Of a DNA stretch of 64,000 bases, positions 36,064-46,062 are shown piece after piece; positions within the stretch are counted from its first letter, which is position 1, and every line of letters begins with the position of its first letter. The notes beneath the pieces were generated by a model, which was given only the letters and a program-made list of their open reading frames with translations, did not search any database and was not told the DNA's origin. The translations under genes and the position numbers were made by a program. Where the stretch lies: NCBI RefSeq assembly GCF_018861025.1, contig NZ_JAHKQH010000007.1, positions 177,357 through 241,356 on the forward strand, in the 5' to 3' direction. Origin of the DNA: Psychrosphaera sp. B3R10 (GTDB lineage: Bacteria > Pseudomonadota > Gammaproteobacteria > Enterobacterales > Alteromonadaceae).

Positions 36064-38199
36064 CTACTTAAACCTTAAGTTAGACCGTTTAGCATAATGT
36101 TTTAACAAGTTCGGTACATCAAATATAAGCGCGATACCACCATCCGATGTAATCGTCGCCCCTGCCATTCCCGGAGTTCCTTGCAACATAGCGTCCAATG
36201 GTTTAATGACAACTTCTTCTTGTCCGATTAATGAGTCCACAACAAAACCAACTTGTTGTACACCAACTTGAATAACAACTACATGGCCTTTACCAACAAC
36301 TCGGTCAGCTGGGTTATTGCCTTTGATCAACCAGTCTTCTAAATAAAATAGTGGGATCGCTTTTTCTCTAACGATAACAGTCTGCTGGCCGTCAACTATA
36401 TTTGTCTTTGTTAAATCCAGATGAATAATTTCATTTACCGTTGATAGCGGCAATGCAAATATCAACTCACCAACAACAACCATTAAGGTTGGAAGAATTG
36501 CTAGTGTCAGTGGTACTTTAATTTCTAGTGTAGTGCCAACGCCTAATTCAGACTGGATATCGACAGAGCCGTTAAGCTGAGTGATTTTGGTTTTAACCAC
36601 ATCCATACCAACGCCACGACCAGAGATGTCTGATATTTCTTCTTTCGTTGAGAAGCCAGGAGCAAATATTAAATTATATGCTTCAGTGTCTGACAATCGA
36701 GCTGCAGCATCCGCATCGAGAACGCCTTTATTTACGGCTATATCTTTAAGCTTTTCAGGGTCCATTCCTTTACCGTCATCTTCGATGACTAACAAGATAT
36801 GATCGCCTTCCTGTGACGCCGATAAACGAACTGTACCGACTCGGCTCTTACCAGCGTTTTCACGTTCGTCCGGCATTTCAATGCCGTGGTCTACGGAATT
36901 TCTAACTAAATGCACTAGCGGATCGGCTAGAGCTTCTACTAAATTTTTATCTAAATCGGTTTCTTCACCGAGTAATTCCAATACAATTTCTTTATTTAAA
37001 CTTCGAGCCAAATCTCGAACAACCCGAGGGAATCGACCAAATACCTTTTTAATCGGTTGCATACGCGTTTTCATTACCGCGCCTTGCAGGTCTCCAGTTA
37101 CAACATCTAAATTAGATATTGCTTTGGTCATCGCTTCATCAGATCCTAAATTAACCCCTAAGCTCACCAACCGGTTACGGACTAAGACAAGTTCACCAAC
37201 CATATTCATAATTTCGTCAAGGCGTTTAGTGTCAACACGAACAGTTGTTTCAGCTGCCGGTGGTGGTGGTGCCTTTTTCTCACCAGGTTTAGGTGACTTA
37301 GCCGACGCAGCTTTAGCAGGAGCGGGTTTAGCCGCTACAGGCGGTTTTGGTGCCGGTGCTGGCGTCGCTTTTGGCGCTGGCGGTTCAGGTGGTTTTGGTG
37401 CCTGAGCTTTTGGTTTACTTACTGTTGGTGACGCGCCTTTGCCATGTAATTCGTCTAACAAAGATTCAAATTCGTCATCACTTATCTCATCACTTTCATT
37501 TGAAAACGAGACAGGTTGTGCTGGAGCCGTTGGTGCAGCATTACCAGCCGAAGATTTTGATGTTTCAAACGACCCTTTCCCATGTAATTCATCTAATAAT
37601 GCTTCAAATTCATCGTCTGAAAAGTCATCACCACTACTAGCAATTGCTGACGACGTGGGAGAAGTAGGTGCTGGCGTCGCTGTCGCGGCCGGCTTACCAT
37701 GGAGTTCGTCTAATAATGCTTCAAATTCGTCTTCTGATATTTCATCTATATCGCCGCCAGTCAAATTAACTTCTGGTTCGACATCTGCAACCGTTTCAAC
37801 TACTTCGGCCTCCGGATGACTATAACGATGTAGACGTTCTAACAGTTGTGGATCAGCAGGAGCTGGGTCTTCACCAGCTTGAACTTGAGCAAACATTTCG
37901 TTGACGGTGTCGAGCGCTTGGAGAATAACATCCATCAATTCAGGTGTTACGCTCCGTTTGCCAGTCCTCAGAATGTCGAAAACATTTTCTGCACCATGGC
38001 ACGCGTCCACCAAATGCGTTAACGCTAAAAAGCCAGCGCCACCTTTGACGGTATGAAATCCACGGAAAATGGAATTCAAGAGACCAGCGTTTTCTGGGTC
38101 ATTTTCCAGTTCAACTAGCTCTTCTGATAGTAATTCTAAGATTTCTGCAGCTTCTATTAAGAAATCTTGTAATATCTCTTGATCCACTTCCAACGCCAT
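36064..38199 (-). CDS. cheA: CheA, chemotaxis histidine kinase
   Basis: A 711-residue kinase. The P1 domain has phospho-acceptor His49 (FHTVKGG). The linker (about 130-315) lacks a recognisable P2 domain and is Ala/Pro-rich. Dimerisation, ATPase (ISGRGVGMDVV) and CheW-like P5 domains follow. The linker holds three copies of a DEFE(A/S)LLDELHGK motif (about 153-169, 192-208 and 238-254). In Vibrio, a linker segment of CheA binds ParP, so these are candidate docking sites. It follows cheZ by 17 bases. Confidence 0.96.
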   Translation of the reverse strand: MALEVDQEILQDFLIEAAEILELLSEELVELENDPENAGLLNSIFRGFHTVKGGAGFLALTHLVDACHGAENVFDILRTGKRSVTPELMDVILQALDTVNEMFAQVQAGEDPAPADPQLLERLHRYSHPEAEVVETVADVEPEVNLTGGDIDEISEDEFEALLDELHGKPAATATPAPTSPTSSAIASSGDDFSDDEFEALLDELHGKGSFETSKSSAGNAAPTAPAQPVSFSNESDEISDDEFESLLDELHGKGASPTVSKPKAQAPKPPEPPAPKATPAPAPKPPVAAKPAPAKAASAKSPKPGEKKAPPPPAAETTVRVDTKRLDEIMNMVGELVLVRNRLVSLGVNLGSDEAMTKAISNLDVVTGDLQGAVMKTRMQPIKKVFGRFPRVVRDLARSLNKEIVLELLGEETDLDKNLVEALADPLVHLVRNSVDHGIEMPDERENAGKSRVGTVRLSASQEGDHILLVIEDDGKGMDPEKLKDIAVNKGVLDADAAARLSDTEAYNLIFAPGFSTKEEISDISGRGVGMDVVKTKITQLNGSVDIQSELGVGTTLEIKVPLTLAILPTLMVVVGELIFALPLSTVNEIIHLDLTKTNIVDGQQTVIVREKAIPLFYLEDWLIKGNNPADRVVGKGHVVVIQVGVQQVGFVVDSLIGQEEVVIKPLDAMLQGTPGMAGATITSDGGIALIFDVPNLLKHYAKRSNLRFK

Positions 38200-38216
38200 T
38201 CGGCAGCTCCCCTAAC

Positions 38217-38960
38217 TTAAAAGCCTAAACTAGATAATAGGTCGTCAACTTCATCTTGATTCGAAACAGCGTCTTCACGTGTTTCAGCATCGATGATTGG
38301 ACCTTCTACACCATTGTTATCGACAGCAGCCTTAACTTCATTAATAGATTCTCTACTAGGTTCACCAAATACTGTCAGTAAGTGAATTAAACTATCTTCA
38401 ACTTCTTTGACTAACTCGATAACACGTTTGATTACCTGACCAGTTAAATCCTGAAAGTCTTGAGCCATCATGATTTCAGTCATATAAAGATGAATTTGGG
38501 CTGCGTCTTTTTCTGCAGTCTCCATAAACTCATTCACTGAAAAACATAAGGTTTTAAATTCGCCCAACTCAAGTTGGCGCTGCATTAATTTATCCCACTC
38601 AGGTTTTAAACTGGAAATATCGCTATTAATTTTGTCAGCTAACGGCAAGCTAGCGTCAACGGCGTCCATTGTTTTATTGGCAGCCTGTTCCGTCAAACTC
38701 ATGACGTAACTTAATCGTTCTTTTGCATCAGGGATATCATCTGTCGCCAAATTTGCAATTTTCGGATCTAATTGAAAACTAGAAAGCGAATCATGTAATT
38801 GACGTGTGAGTTTTCCAACTTCTGCAAATAATTCTTTTTGCTCAGGTGCAGCAATGCCCATTAAAATGGTGTTTGCTGTTGTATTGTCACCCGACTCTAG
38901 CGCAGCTACTAAGGCTTTAGCCTCTTCAAGGCTAATCTGCGGAGCAGTCTCTAAAGACAT
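38217..38960 (-). CDS. cheZ: CheZ, CheY-P phosphatase
   Basis: A 247-residue helical protein with the active-site helix MMAQDFQDLTGQVIKRV and a C-terminal CheY-binding tail rich in acidic residues (DDLLSSLGF). It dephosphorylates CheY-P. It follows cheY by 18 bases. Confidence 0.95.
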   Translation of the reverse strand: MSLETAPQISLEEAKALVAALESGDNTTANTILMGIAAPEQKELFAEVGKLTRQLHDSLSSFQLDPKIANLATDDIPDAKERLSYVMSLTEQAANKTMDAVDASLPLADKINSDISSLKPEWDKLMQRQLELGEFKTLCFSVNEFMETAEKDAAQIHLYMTEIMMAQDFQDLTGQVIKRVIELVKEVEDSLIHLLTVFGEPSRESINEVKAAVDNNGVEGPIIDAETREDAVSNQDEVDDLLSSLGF

Positions 38961-38978
38961 AGTGTACTCCTAGTTAGA

Positions 38979-39362
38979 TTATTCTAAGCGCTCGAATATT
39001 TTTTCTAATTTGCCCTTCAACGTCGCTGCAGTAAATGGCTTAACAATGTAGCCATTAACACCCGCTTGAGCGGCGGCAACAATTTGTTCTTTTTTAGCTT
39101 CTGCAGTTACCATCATGACAGGCATATGTTTTAGGCTTTCGTCTTTACGAATCTCACGTAATAAATCAATCCCTTGCATACCTGGCATGTTCCAGTCCGT
39201 AACAACAAAATCAAAGTCACCATTTTGCAACATTGGTAATGCAGTACTTCCGTCATCTGCCTCTGAAACATTGGTAAAGCCCAAATCTCTCAATAGGTTC
39301 TTGATGATTCTTCTCATTGTTGAGAAGTCGTCAACAACCAGAATTTTCATATTCTTATCCAA
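38979..39362 (-). CDS. cheY: CheY, response regulator (TTG start)
   Basis: A 127-residue single receiver domain with DD (11-12), phospho-acceptor Asp56 in VTDWNMPG and the VKPFTAAT loop lysine. It binds FliM to control rotor switching. I chose a TTG start at 39362 because GGAGG lies five bases upstream. It gives [12 protein letters not shown], resembling Vibrio CheY, which also has residues before the MKI. An ATG four codons later has no ribosome site at the right distance. Confidence 0.93.
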   Translation of the reverse strand: MDKNMKILVVDDFSTMRRIIKNLLRDLGFTNVSEADDGSTALPMLQNGDFDFVVTDWNMPGMQGIDLLREIRKDESLKHMPVMMVTAEAKKEQIVAAAQAGVNGYIVKPFTAATLKGKLEKIFERLE

Positions 39363-39489
39363 AGCGTCCTCCAGTGAGGTTTTGTTAGTTCCCAATCCAG
39401 TTTCACTTATAGTAGTTCGTACCGGCTTGAAAATACATGATTAACGTAAATAAATATTATTAATAAAAATTAGGAAGTTACAAGTTTTA

Positions 39490-40212
39490 TTATAACCATT
39501 CCTTTAATCGAGCTCGAAGCCGCACCATAGCTTGGCTATGGATCTGGCTAACTCTCGATTCACTCACGTTCAAAACGTTACCAATTTCACGTAAGTTTAG
39601 CTCATCATCATAATATAGCGAAAGAATTAGTCCCTCTCGCTCGGGCAATGACTTAATTGCCTTTATCATTGATGATTTAAAATTGTTTCCTTCGACACCG
39701 TCATAGACATCGTCCGAACCGTCAGTATGTTTTGTCACCACATCTTCCGCTACACCTAAGCTGTCCAAATCGAGGACACGGCCTGCGCTCGTCTCTTTTA
39801 ACATTTGGTGGTATTGGGCAAGTGATATATCCAATGCAGCAGCGACTTCTACATCTTTAACGTCGCGTCCAAGTTCAGCTTCTAACGCTGATATTTTATT
39901 GGCAACTAATCGGGTATTACGGTGTACCGAGCGGGGAGTCCAGTCGCCACGTCGAATTTCATCCAACATGGAGCCTCGAATTCTTATGCCAGCATAGGTT
40001 TCAAAACTCGCCCCTTTTGACCCATCAAAATTCTTTGATGCTTCAATAAGACCAATCATACCTGCTTGGATGAGATCATCAACTTGGACACTGTCGGGCA
40101 ATCGCGCAGCCAAATGGTGGGCAATTCGTTTCACTAACACCCCATGTTTGTTTACAAGGCTAGTGAGCGATTGTTCTTTAGCCTCGTAGGCTGCGGCAAC
40201 TTTGTTGTTCAA
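39490..40212 (-). CDS. fliA: FliA, flagellar sigma factor 28
   Basis: A 240-residue sigma-28 with region 2 (DLIQAGMIGLIEA, AGIRIRGSMLDEIRRGDW) and region 4 (LREIGNVLNVSESRVSQIHSQA). It directs late flagellar genes, here plausibly the distal flagellin (promoter at 19549-19575). It follows flhG by 11 bases. Confidence 0.97.
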   Translation of the reverse strand: MNNKVAAAYEAKEQSLTSLVNKHGVLVKRIAHHLAARLPDSVQVDDLIQAGMIGLIEASKNFDGSKGASFETYAGIRIRGSMLDEIRRGDWTPRSVHRNTRLVANKISALEAELGRDVKDVEVAAALDISLAQYHQMLKETSAGRVLDLDSLGVAEDVVTKHTDGSDDVYDGVEGNNFKSSMIKAIKSLPEREGLILSLYYDDELNLREIGNVLNVSESRVSQIHSQAMVRLRARLKEWL

Positions 40213-40223
40213 ACGAGCGCCTC

Positions 40224-41078
40224 TTAATTTACTAACTGCTCTAGAAAAAATTCTAAATTACCAGTCGCGTTTGTCGGCGTCGGCCAGTTATTTATTTTGG
40301 CAGCTAAAGTTTTAAATGCGACAGACGATGGCGATCTTGGGAAAGCGTCCACAATTGCCCGCTGGCGTCGAACCGCTTTTCTTAAATTGTCGTCAAATGG
40401 AATTATCGCAGTTAACTCGAGTGTGACGTCTAAAAATCGGTCCGTCACTAAAGATAATTTTTTATATAGGTCCTGGCCTTCTTTCATCGAACGAACCATG
40501 TTCGCCACGACTTTAAATCGATTGACACCATGGTCACGATTAAGAATTTTGATCAGTGCATAGGCGTCAGTAATTGACGTTGGCTCATCACAGACAACAA
40601 CTAATAATTCTTGGGATGCGCGTGAAAAGGACAATACCATGTCTGAAATGCCTGCCGCAGTATCAACAATAAAAATATCCACTGGCGTTCGCATTTCACT
40701 GAAAGCTCGGATAAGTCCGGCATGCTGGGTAGGAGAAAGGTCGACCATATCTACAGTACCTGAAGTTGCCGGTACTATTTTAATGCCGTACGGCCCTTCA
40801 ACTAAAATATCGTCAAGTTCAGCTTCACCGGAGATGACATGTGATAAGTTTTTTTCGACACGTAAACCTAGCATAACATCACAGTTAGCTAAGCCTAGGT
40901 CAGCGTCTAGCACTAACACTTTTTGCCCGATTTGAGCTAGGGCTATAGCGGTATTTAGCGAAACACTTGTTTTGCCAACGCCACCCTTTCCGCCTGTAAC
41001 AGCGATTACTTTGGTTTTATTTGCTAAAGACATATTTCTTAAGCCACTAGCCTGGTCAGATGAACTTGCTTTAATCAT
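40224..41078 (-). CDS. flhG: FlhG (FleN), flagellar number regulator
   Basis: A 284-residue MinD/ParA-type ATPase with TGGKGGVGKTSVS near residue 28-40, VLDADLGLANCDVMLGL and an N-terminal helix. With FlhF it sets the number and place of polar flagella. It overlaps flhF by 8 bases. Confidence 0.95.
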   Translation of the reverse strand: MIKASSSDQASGLRNMSLANKTKVIAVTGGKGGVGKTSVSLNTAIALAQIGQKVLVLDADLGLANCDVMLGLRVEKNLSHVISGEAELDDILVEGPYGIKIVPATSGTVDMVDLSPTQHAGLIRAFSEMRTPVDIFIVDTAAGISDMVLSFSRASQELLVVVCDEPTSITDAYALIKILNRDHGVNRFKVVANMVRSMKEGQDLYKKLSLVTDRFLDVTLELTAIIPFDDNLRKAVRRQRAIVDAFPRSPSSVAFKTLAAKINNWPTPTNATGNLEFFLEQLVN

Positions 41079-42660
41079 ACATGCCTACTGCTTTTGGCAC
41101 TACCTTATTATTTTCGTTAGTTACTTTTTGCTTTAATTCAAACAATTGATTAGCTTTTTGCACAATTTTTCCTGAATTTGCAACTCTAATGTCCTCTGGG
41201 ACGCGTTGACCGTTGGTTAAATAACCAATTGGCAACCTATTGTGAATTGCAACACTCATTAACTCTCCCAAACTTAAAGATTCGTCTATTTTTGTAAATA
41301 TACAACCCGAAAGTGGAATTGTTTTAAAATGTTGTACGCTTTCTTGCAGTACACTCATTTGTGAAGTGGCTGATAAAACTAAATAATTTTTAATGTTAAC
41401 ACGTGATCGCGTTAACAAATAATTTAATCTTTCTGTCAATTTAATGTCACGTTGACTCATGCCAGCTGTATCAATCAAAACTAACTTTTTGTTTCTTAGC
41501 TGATAAATGGCTTCAGACAACTCTTCAACATCTTTTGCTTGTTTAAGCGGGCACCCTAATATTTTGGCATAAGTTGCCAATTGTTCAAGTGCGCCGATAC
41601 GAAAGCTATCAGTCGTAATTAAGCCAACTTTGTCGGCACCATACATTTGTGCATAACGAGCCGCTAACTTAGCTATTGTCGTAGTTTTACCAACGCCAGT
41701 TGGACCGACCAATGCATAGACTCCACCACGTTTGATAATTTCGTTATCTGTTGTATCAAGTTGTTCAGTTAACAACGCTAACATTTTAGGCCAAACATCA
41801 GAGTGTTTAGTGTCTTCGCCAATAAAATGCGTTAAATGCTCAGCGACTTTAACTGATAAACCCATTTCTTTTAATTTGCTAGTTAACATCGCTTTTACAG
41901 GTTGACGACGATTGACGTCTTGCCACATTAAATTTGAGACTTGATGTTCTAATAATTGCTTAATTGAGTTCATCTCGGCCTTTAATGTCGCCAACTCACT
42001 AATAGAAGCAGAAACTGGAGCCGAGTGTGGATCAGACAAATCATCACCATCTAACTGTGCTTGGTGCGCTTCATTTGTATTTGAGTCATAACCAATATCA
42101 TTATTTAGCGAGTTAAAATCAACCTGAGAAGGTGCTGACTCTTCGGCAACTTTATCTCGGGCTTTAGATAACCATTGTTCAAATTCTGATTCTGCTTGTT
42201 GTGATAGTGCCTGGGTCATAGTCCCGACTGGATTTTCATTTTCTTGTAAAGCTTGAACAGGCTGTGACTGACGAGGAGCAACAGTCGCTTGAGCAGGCTT
42301 ACTAAAGTTGCTTTGACGCTTTAATAATTCGTCTAACGAGCTGGCCACATTAGTTGCAGGCTGACTTTGCGTTTGTGCACCTTCTGGCTTATTCATCAGT
42401 GCTTGAATTGATCCACTAGCACCGGCCATTTGTTGGTTGTTCACTCGTTGATTTGATACCGATTGCTGCGTTTCGGCTTCACTTACCGGTTGTGTAGAAG
42501 GTTTAGTTGTTAATTCTGCATCAGAATCTACCGCTGCAACAAGCTCTATACCTGTTGCCGTCTTTTTGTTTGACATGATGACTGCGTCTACACCTAACTC
42601 TTCTTTTACTTGAGCTAGTGCTGTTCTCATATCTTTTGCATAATAACGTTTTATTTTCAT
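41071..42660 (-). CDS. flhF: FlhF, SRP-type GTPase for polar flagellum placement
   Basis: A 529-residue protein with a short conserved N-terminus (KIKRYYAKDMRTALAQVKEELG region), a long Gln-rich variable part (60-225) and the SRP-GTPase NG domain (GPTGVGKTTTIAK, LIDTAGMSQRD, TKIDES). It recruits the first basal-body parts to the pole. It lies 27 bases after flhA. Confidence 0.96.
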   Translation of the reverse strand: MKIKRYYAKDMRTALAQVKEELGVDAVIMSNKKTATGIELVAAVDSDAELTTKPSTQPVSEAETQQSVSNQRVNNQQMAGASGSIQALMNKPEGAQTQSQPATNVASSLDELLKRQSNFSKPAQATVAPRQSQPVQALQENENPVGTMTQALSQQAESEFEQWLSKARDKVAEESAPSQVDFNSLNNDIGYDSNTNEAHQAQLDGDDLSDPHSAPVSASISELATLKAEMNSIKQLLEHQVSNLMWQDVNRRQPVKAMLTSKLKEMGLSVKVAEHLTHFIGEDTKHSDVWPKMLALLTEQLDTTDNEIIKRGGVYALVGPTGVGKTTTIAKLAARYAQMYGADKVGLITTDSFRIGALEQLATYAKILGCPLKQAKDVEELSEAIYQLRNKKLVLIDTAGMSQRDIKLTERLNYLLTRSRVNIKNYLVLSATSQMSVLQESVQHFKTIPLSGCIFTKIDESLSLGELMSVAIHNRLPIGYLTNGQRVPEDIRVANSGKIVQKANQLFELKQKVTNENNKVVPKAVGMYD

Positions 42661-42687
42661 TCTAAATCTCCGTCAAAGTTCTGACAA

Positions 42688-44790
42688 CTAACCAACCGAA
42701 CTGACAATTTTAATTTGTTTCTCTTCTGGTATTTCTTGATACGACAGAATTACCAAACCAGGGACACTGTGTTTTAGGAAACGAGACAACACACTGCGTA
42801 ACATGCCTGACGTAAGAAGAATCGAAGGTTCACCCTGTAATTCTTGATTCTTATGTGCTTCTGCAAGTGACGTTTGCATACGTTCAGCAAGTCCTGGTTC
42901 AATACCAGCGCCTTCGTTTCCAGTCGACTGCATAGACTGTTGCAACATCTGTTCCAGCTCTGGCGCTAAAGTTATGACGGGTATTTCTGCCACCGAACCA
43001 GCGGTGTCTTGGACGATGAATCTACGAAGTGCGATACGACACGCAGCCGTTAACACATCGGGGTCTTGGCTTTTTGGAGCATACTCAACAAGGGTTTGTA
43101 AAATAGAACGAATATCTCGAATTGGCACACTTTCATTTAATAAATTTTGCAGAACTTTTGTAAGTACCGACAAACTCATCATTTCTGGCACTACACCATC
43201 GACTAGTTTTGGATAATTTTTACCAATCATTTCAAGAAGATTTTGCGTTTCTTCATGACCAAGAAGCTGCGCTGCGTTATTAGTTAACAATTGGCTTATA
43301 TGCGTTGCAACCACAGTAGCTGGGTCAACAACCGTATAACCTAATGACTGTGCTTTATCTCGATTTTTAGCTTCTATCCAAACGGCCTCTAAACCGAATG
43401 CAGGGTCTATTGTTTCGATACCATCGACCTTGCCAAACACTTGACCTGGGTTAATTGCTAACTCGCGATCATGTCGAATTTCAGCTTCACCTATTGTTAC
43501 CCCCATCAGGGTAATACGATATACATTTGGATCTAAATCTAAATTGTCACGGATGTGAACCGCTGGCACTAAGAAGCCAAGCTCTTGGCTAAGTTTACGG
43601 CGCACACCTTTTATACGTGACAGCAATTCACCGCCTTGGGTTTTATCAACAAGAGGGATCAAACGGTAACCAACTTCTAAACCTATGGTATCGACATGGG
43701 CAACATCGTCCCAACTTACGTCTTTGTTCTCAGCCGCTTCAACAGGATCACGAGCCGGCGCTTTAACAGCTTCTTTTTTCGCTTCTAATACCGCTTCCGC
43801 CGCCCGTTTATTAGTGATATAAGCTGCGCCAAGTAAAATCGCACCAAATCCTAAAAACGTTAAGTGTGGCATACCTGGCACTAACCCCATCGCTACCAAT
43901 AAACCACCAGCAACGTATAAAACTTTTTCGCCGCCAAGCTGCGATGTAACCTGAGAGCCCATCGCTTCTTCAGTGTTTTGTCGAGTAACAACAATCGCCG
44001 TGCCAATTGATAATAACAGTCCTGGAATCTGTGCAACCAGACCATCACCGATGGTTAGAATAGTATAAATCTCTACTGCTTCACCAAACAACAAGTCGTG
44101 TTGGATCATGCCGATAAACAAACCACCAATGATGTTTATAAATAAGATAATAATCCCAGCGATAGCATCACCTTTAACAAACTTAGACGCACCATCCATT
44201 GACCCGTAGAAGTCAGCTTCTTTGCCAATTTCTTCACGGCGTGCTTTTGCTTGTTCTGGTGAAATAAAACCGGCATTTAAGTCGGCGTCGATAGCCATCT
44301 GTTTACCAGGCATTGCATCAAGTGTGAATCGAGCGGTTACTTCAGAGATACGACCTGCACCTTTTGTAACAACCGCAAAATTAATGATAACGAGAATTGC
44401 GAAGACCACTAAACCGACGGCATAGTTACCACCAATAACAACGGAACCAAACGCCTCGATGACTTGTCCAGCGGCGTCTCCCCCTTTGTGTCCTTCAAGT
44501 AAAACGATACGGGTACTTGCAACATTCAGTGCAAGTCGCAGTACGGTCGCGATCAAAATAACGGTAGGGAAAACGCCAAAATCCAACGGTTTTAGGGTGT
44601 AAACCGTTACGAGTAAGATGACTAATGCAAGGGCTATGTTGAAAGAAAACAAGATATCCAGCATAAGCGATGGCAGCGGTAAAATAACCATTGCAAGCGC
44701 GGCAAGAATAAACAAGGGAGCACCTAAGCCACTAATATACTTGTTGTTTTCTTTAGAAAAAACCTGATTAAATTTTGCTACCAGTTCCAT
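42688..44790 (-). CDS. flhA: FlhA, flagellar export gate
   Basis: A 700-residue protein: eight predicted membrane segments in the first 320 residues, the FHIPEP-family loop (PTVILIATVLRLALNVASTR) and a cytoplasmic C-domain that binds export substrates. It starts a flhA-F-G-fliA unit with a sigma-54-like promoter 37-52 bases upstream. Confidence 0.97.
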   Translation of the reverse strand: MELVAKFNQVFSKENNKYISGLGAPLFILAALAMVILPLPSLMLDILFSFNIALALVILLVTVYTLKPLDFGVFPTVILIATVLRLALNVASTRIVLLEGHKGGDAAGQVIEAFGSVVIGGNYAVGLVVFAILVIINFAVVTKGAGRISEVTARFTLDAMPGKQMAIDADLNAGFISPEQAKARREEIGKEADFYGSMDGASKFVKGDAIAGIIILFINIIGGLFIGMIQHDLLFGEAVEIYTILTIGDGLVAQIPGLLLSIGTAIVVTRQNTEEAMGSQVTSQLGGEKVLYVAGGLLVAMGLVPGMPHLTFLGFGAILLGAAYITNKRAAEAVLEAKKEAVKAPARDPVEAAENKDVSWDDVAHVDTIGLEVGYRLIPLVDKTQGGELLSRIKGVRRKLSQELGFLVPAVHIRDNLDLDPNVYRITLMGVTIGEAEIRHDRELAINPGQVFGKVDGIETIDPAFGLEAVWIEAKNRDKAQSLGYTVVDPATVVATHISQLLTNNAAQLLGHEETQNLLEMIGKNYPKLVDGVVPEMMSLSVLTKVLQNLLNESVPIRDIRSILQTLVEYAPKSQDPDVLTAACRIALRRFIVQDTAGSVAEIPVITLAPELEQMLQQSMQSTGNEGAGIEPGLAERMQTSLAEAHKNQELQGEPSILLTSGMLRSVLSRFLKHSVPGLVILSYQEIPEEKQIKIVSSVG

Positions 44791-44826
44791 AAGATGACCG
44801 AATAAACCTTCTGATACTCTGTAAAG

Positions 44827-44842
44827 AGCAAGGATTAGGCCA
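44827..44842 (-). promoter_or_regulatory. Sigma-54 promoter of flhA
   Basis: TGGCCTAATCCTTGCT on the minus strand has a perfect -12 TTGC and the GG-N10-GC spacing; the -24 element is TGGCCT. Distance to the flhA ATG at 44790 is normal. Confidence 0.65.
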
Positions 44843-44917
44843 AAGTAACTGACAATATTCTGACAAAGGATTTACCTCTGAACATTAAATTTGAAAAACG
44901 TGATCCCAAAAATAGAA

Positions 44918-46048
44918 TTAGTGCCGCATTTCAGGCGGGATCTGCAGGTTTTTAGCCAACGGCTTGGGTTTTTGCCCCTTACCTTTCTGATGTTGATCTA
45001 ATTGATAAACGTAGGCAAGAACTTGTGCGACAGCGACAAATAGCTGCTCAGGAACTTGTTGATTGATGTCTGTTGTATAGTAAATTGATCGAGTCAGCAA
45101 TGGTGTTTCGACAATAGGTACGTTACGTTCTTTAGCTATGGTTCGTATGTGCATGGCTATAATGTCCGCACCTTTGGCAACCACGTAAGGGGCACTGGAT
45201 TTTTCAACGTCGTATTTAATAGCAACTGAATAGTGCGTAGGATTTGTAACAACCACATCCGCATTAGGGACTTCAGCCATCATCTTACGTTGGGATATTT
45301 CACGCTGAGCTTGCCTAATACGGCCCTTAATTTCAGGGTTACCTTCGGTATTTTTATACTCGTCTTTTACTTCCTGTTTACTCATTTTTAACTGCTTAGT
45401 GTGATTGTAGACTTGATACGGTACATCAACTAAAGCAATAATAATGGTGGAGCAACATAGGCCTAAGAATATCCACGCCAACATTTCTGTCGCGTCAAAG
45501 GTATTATTTGGTAGGTCTTGAATGCTTAGGTATAAAATATCAAAAAGATAGACTTTGATAAGTAAAACGGCGACCGTAGCAACAACAAGTACCTTTAACA
45601 CCGACTTAACCAACTCGACGACTGCCTGCAAGCCAAACATCCGCTTCAATCCTTTTAAAGGGGACATCTTATTTAATTTAGGGGCCATCGCCTCCCAACT
45701 AAAATTAACTCCCCCTAGCAAACTGTTGGCAATAAATGCGGCCAACAAAATAATTGCAAAGATGCCGGCTAATGGCGCGCTAATGTTTTCGATAACGGCG
45801 CCAAATACAGAAAATACTTTTTTCGGGTCAAATGCGTCGTCGCGCTCTAACTGAAATTGAGATTGCATCACTTCCATCAAGGAAATACCCAACTTATCAC
45901 CCAACATGATTAGCGCTACGGCACTGGCAATTAGAACACCTGTTGTGCCTAATTCCTTCGAACGGGCAATTTGACCTTTTTTTCGAGCGTCTTCTAAACG
46001 CTTGGCTGTGGGGTCTTCTGTTTTTTCATTGTCGCTATCGTCTGCCAT
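44918..46048 (-). CDS. flhB: FlhB, export switch protein
   Basis: A 376-residue protein with the N-terminal EDPTAKRLEDARKKGQ segment, four membrane segments and the autocleavage motif NPTH in VVTNPTHYSVA. It switches the export apparatus from rod/hook to filament substrates. It follows fliR by 14 bases. Confidence 0.96.
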   Translation of the reverse strand: MADDSDNEKTEDPTAKRLEDARKKGQIARSKELGTTGVLIASAVALIMLGDKLGISLMEVMQSQFQLERDDAFDPKKVFSVFGAVIENISAPLAGIFAIILLAAFIANSLLGGVNFSWEAMAPKLNKMSPLKGLKRMFGLQAVVELVKSVLKVLVVATVAVLLIKVYLFDILYLSIQDLPNNTFDATEMLAWIFLGLCCSTIIIALVDVPYQVYNHTKQLKMSKQEVKDEYKNTEGNPEIKGRIRQAQREISQRKMMAEVPNADVVVTNPTHYSVAIKYDVEKSSAPYVVAKGADIIAMHIRTIAKERNVPIVETPLLTRSIYYTTDINQQVPEQLFVAVAQVLAYVYQLDQHQKGKGQKPKPLAKNLQIPPEMRH

Positions 46049-46062
46049 TGAAGTACCCTAAG

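Noticed and set aside
36881..37405. 174-codon open frame opposite cheA
   Set aside because: It is antisense to a well-conserved part of cheA, has no ribosome site, and its composition follows from the cheA codons.
39396..39489. Sigma-28 promoter upstream of cheY
   Set aside because: A GCCGGTAC stretch resembles the -10 element but there is no -35 match at 11 bases.
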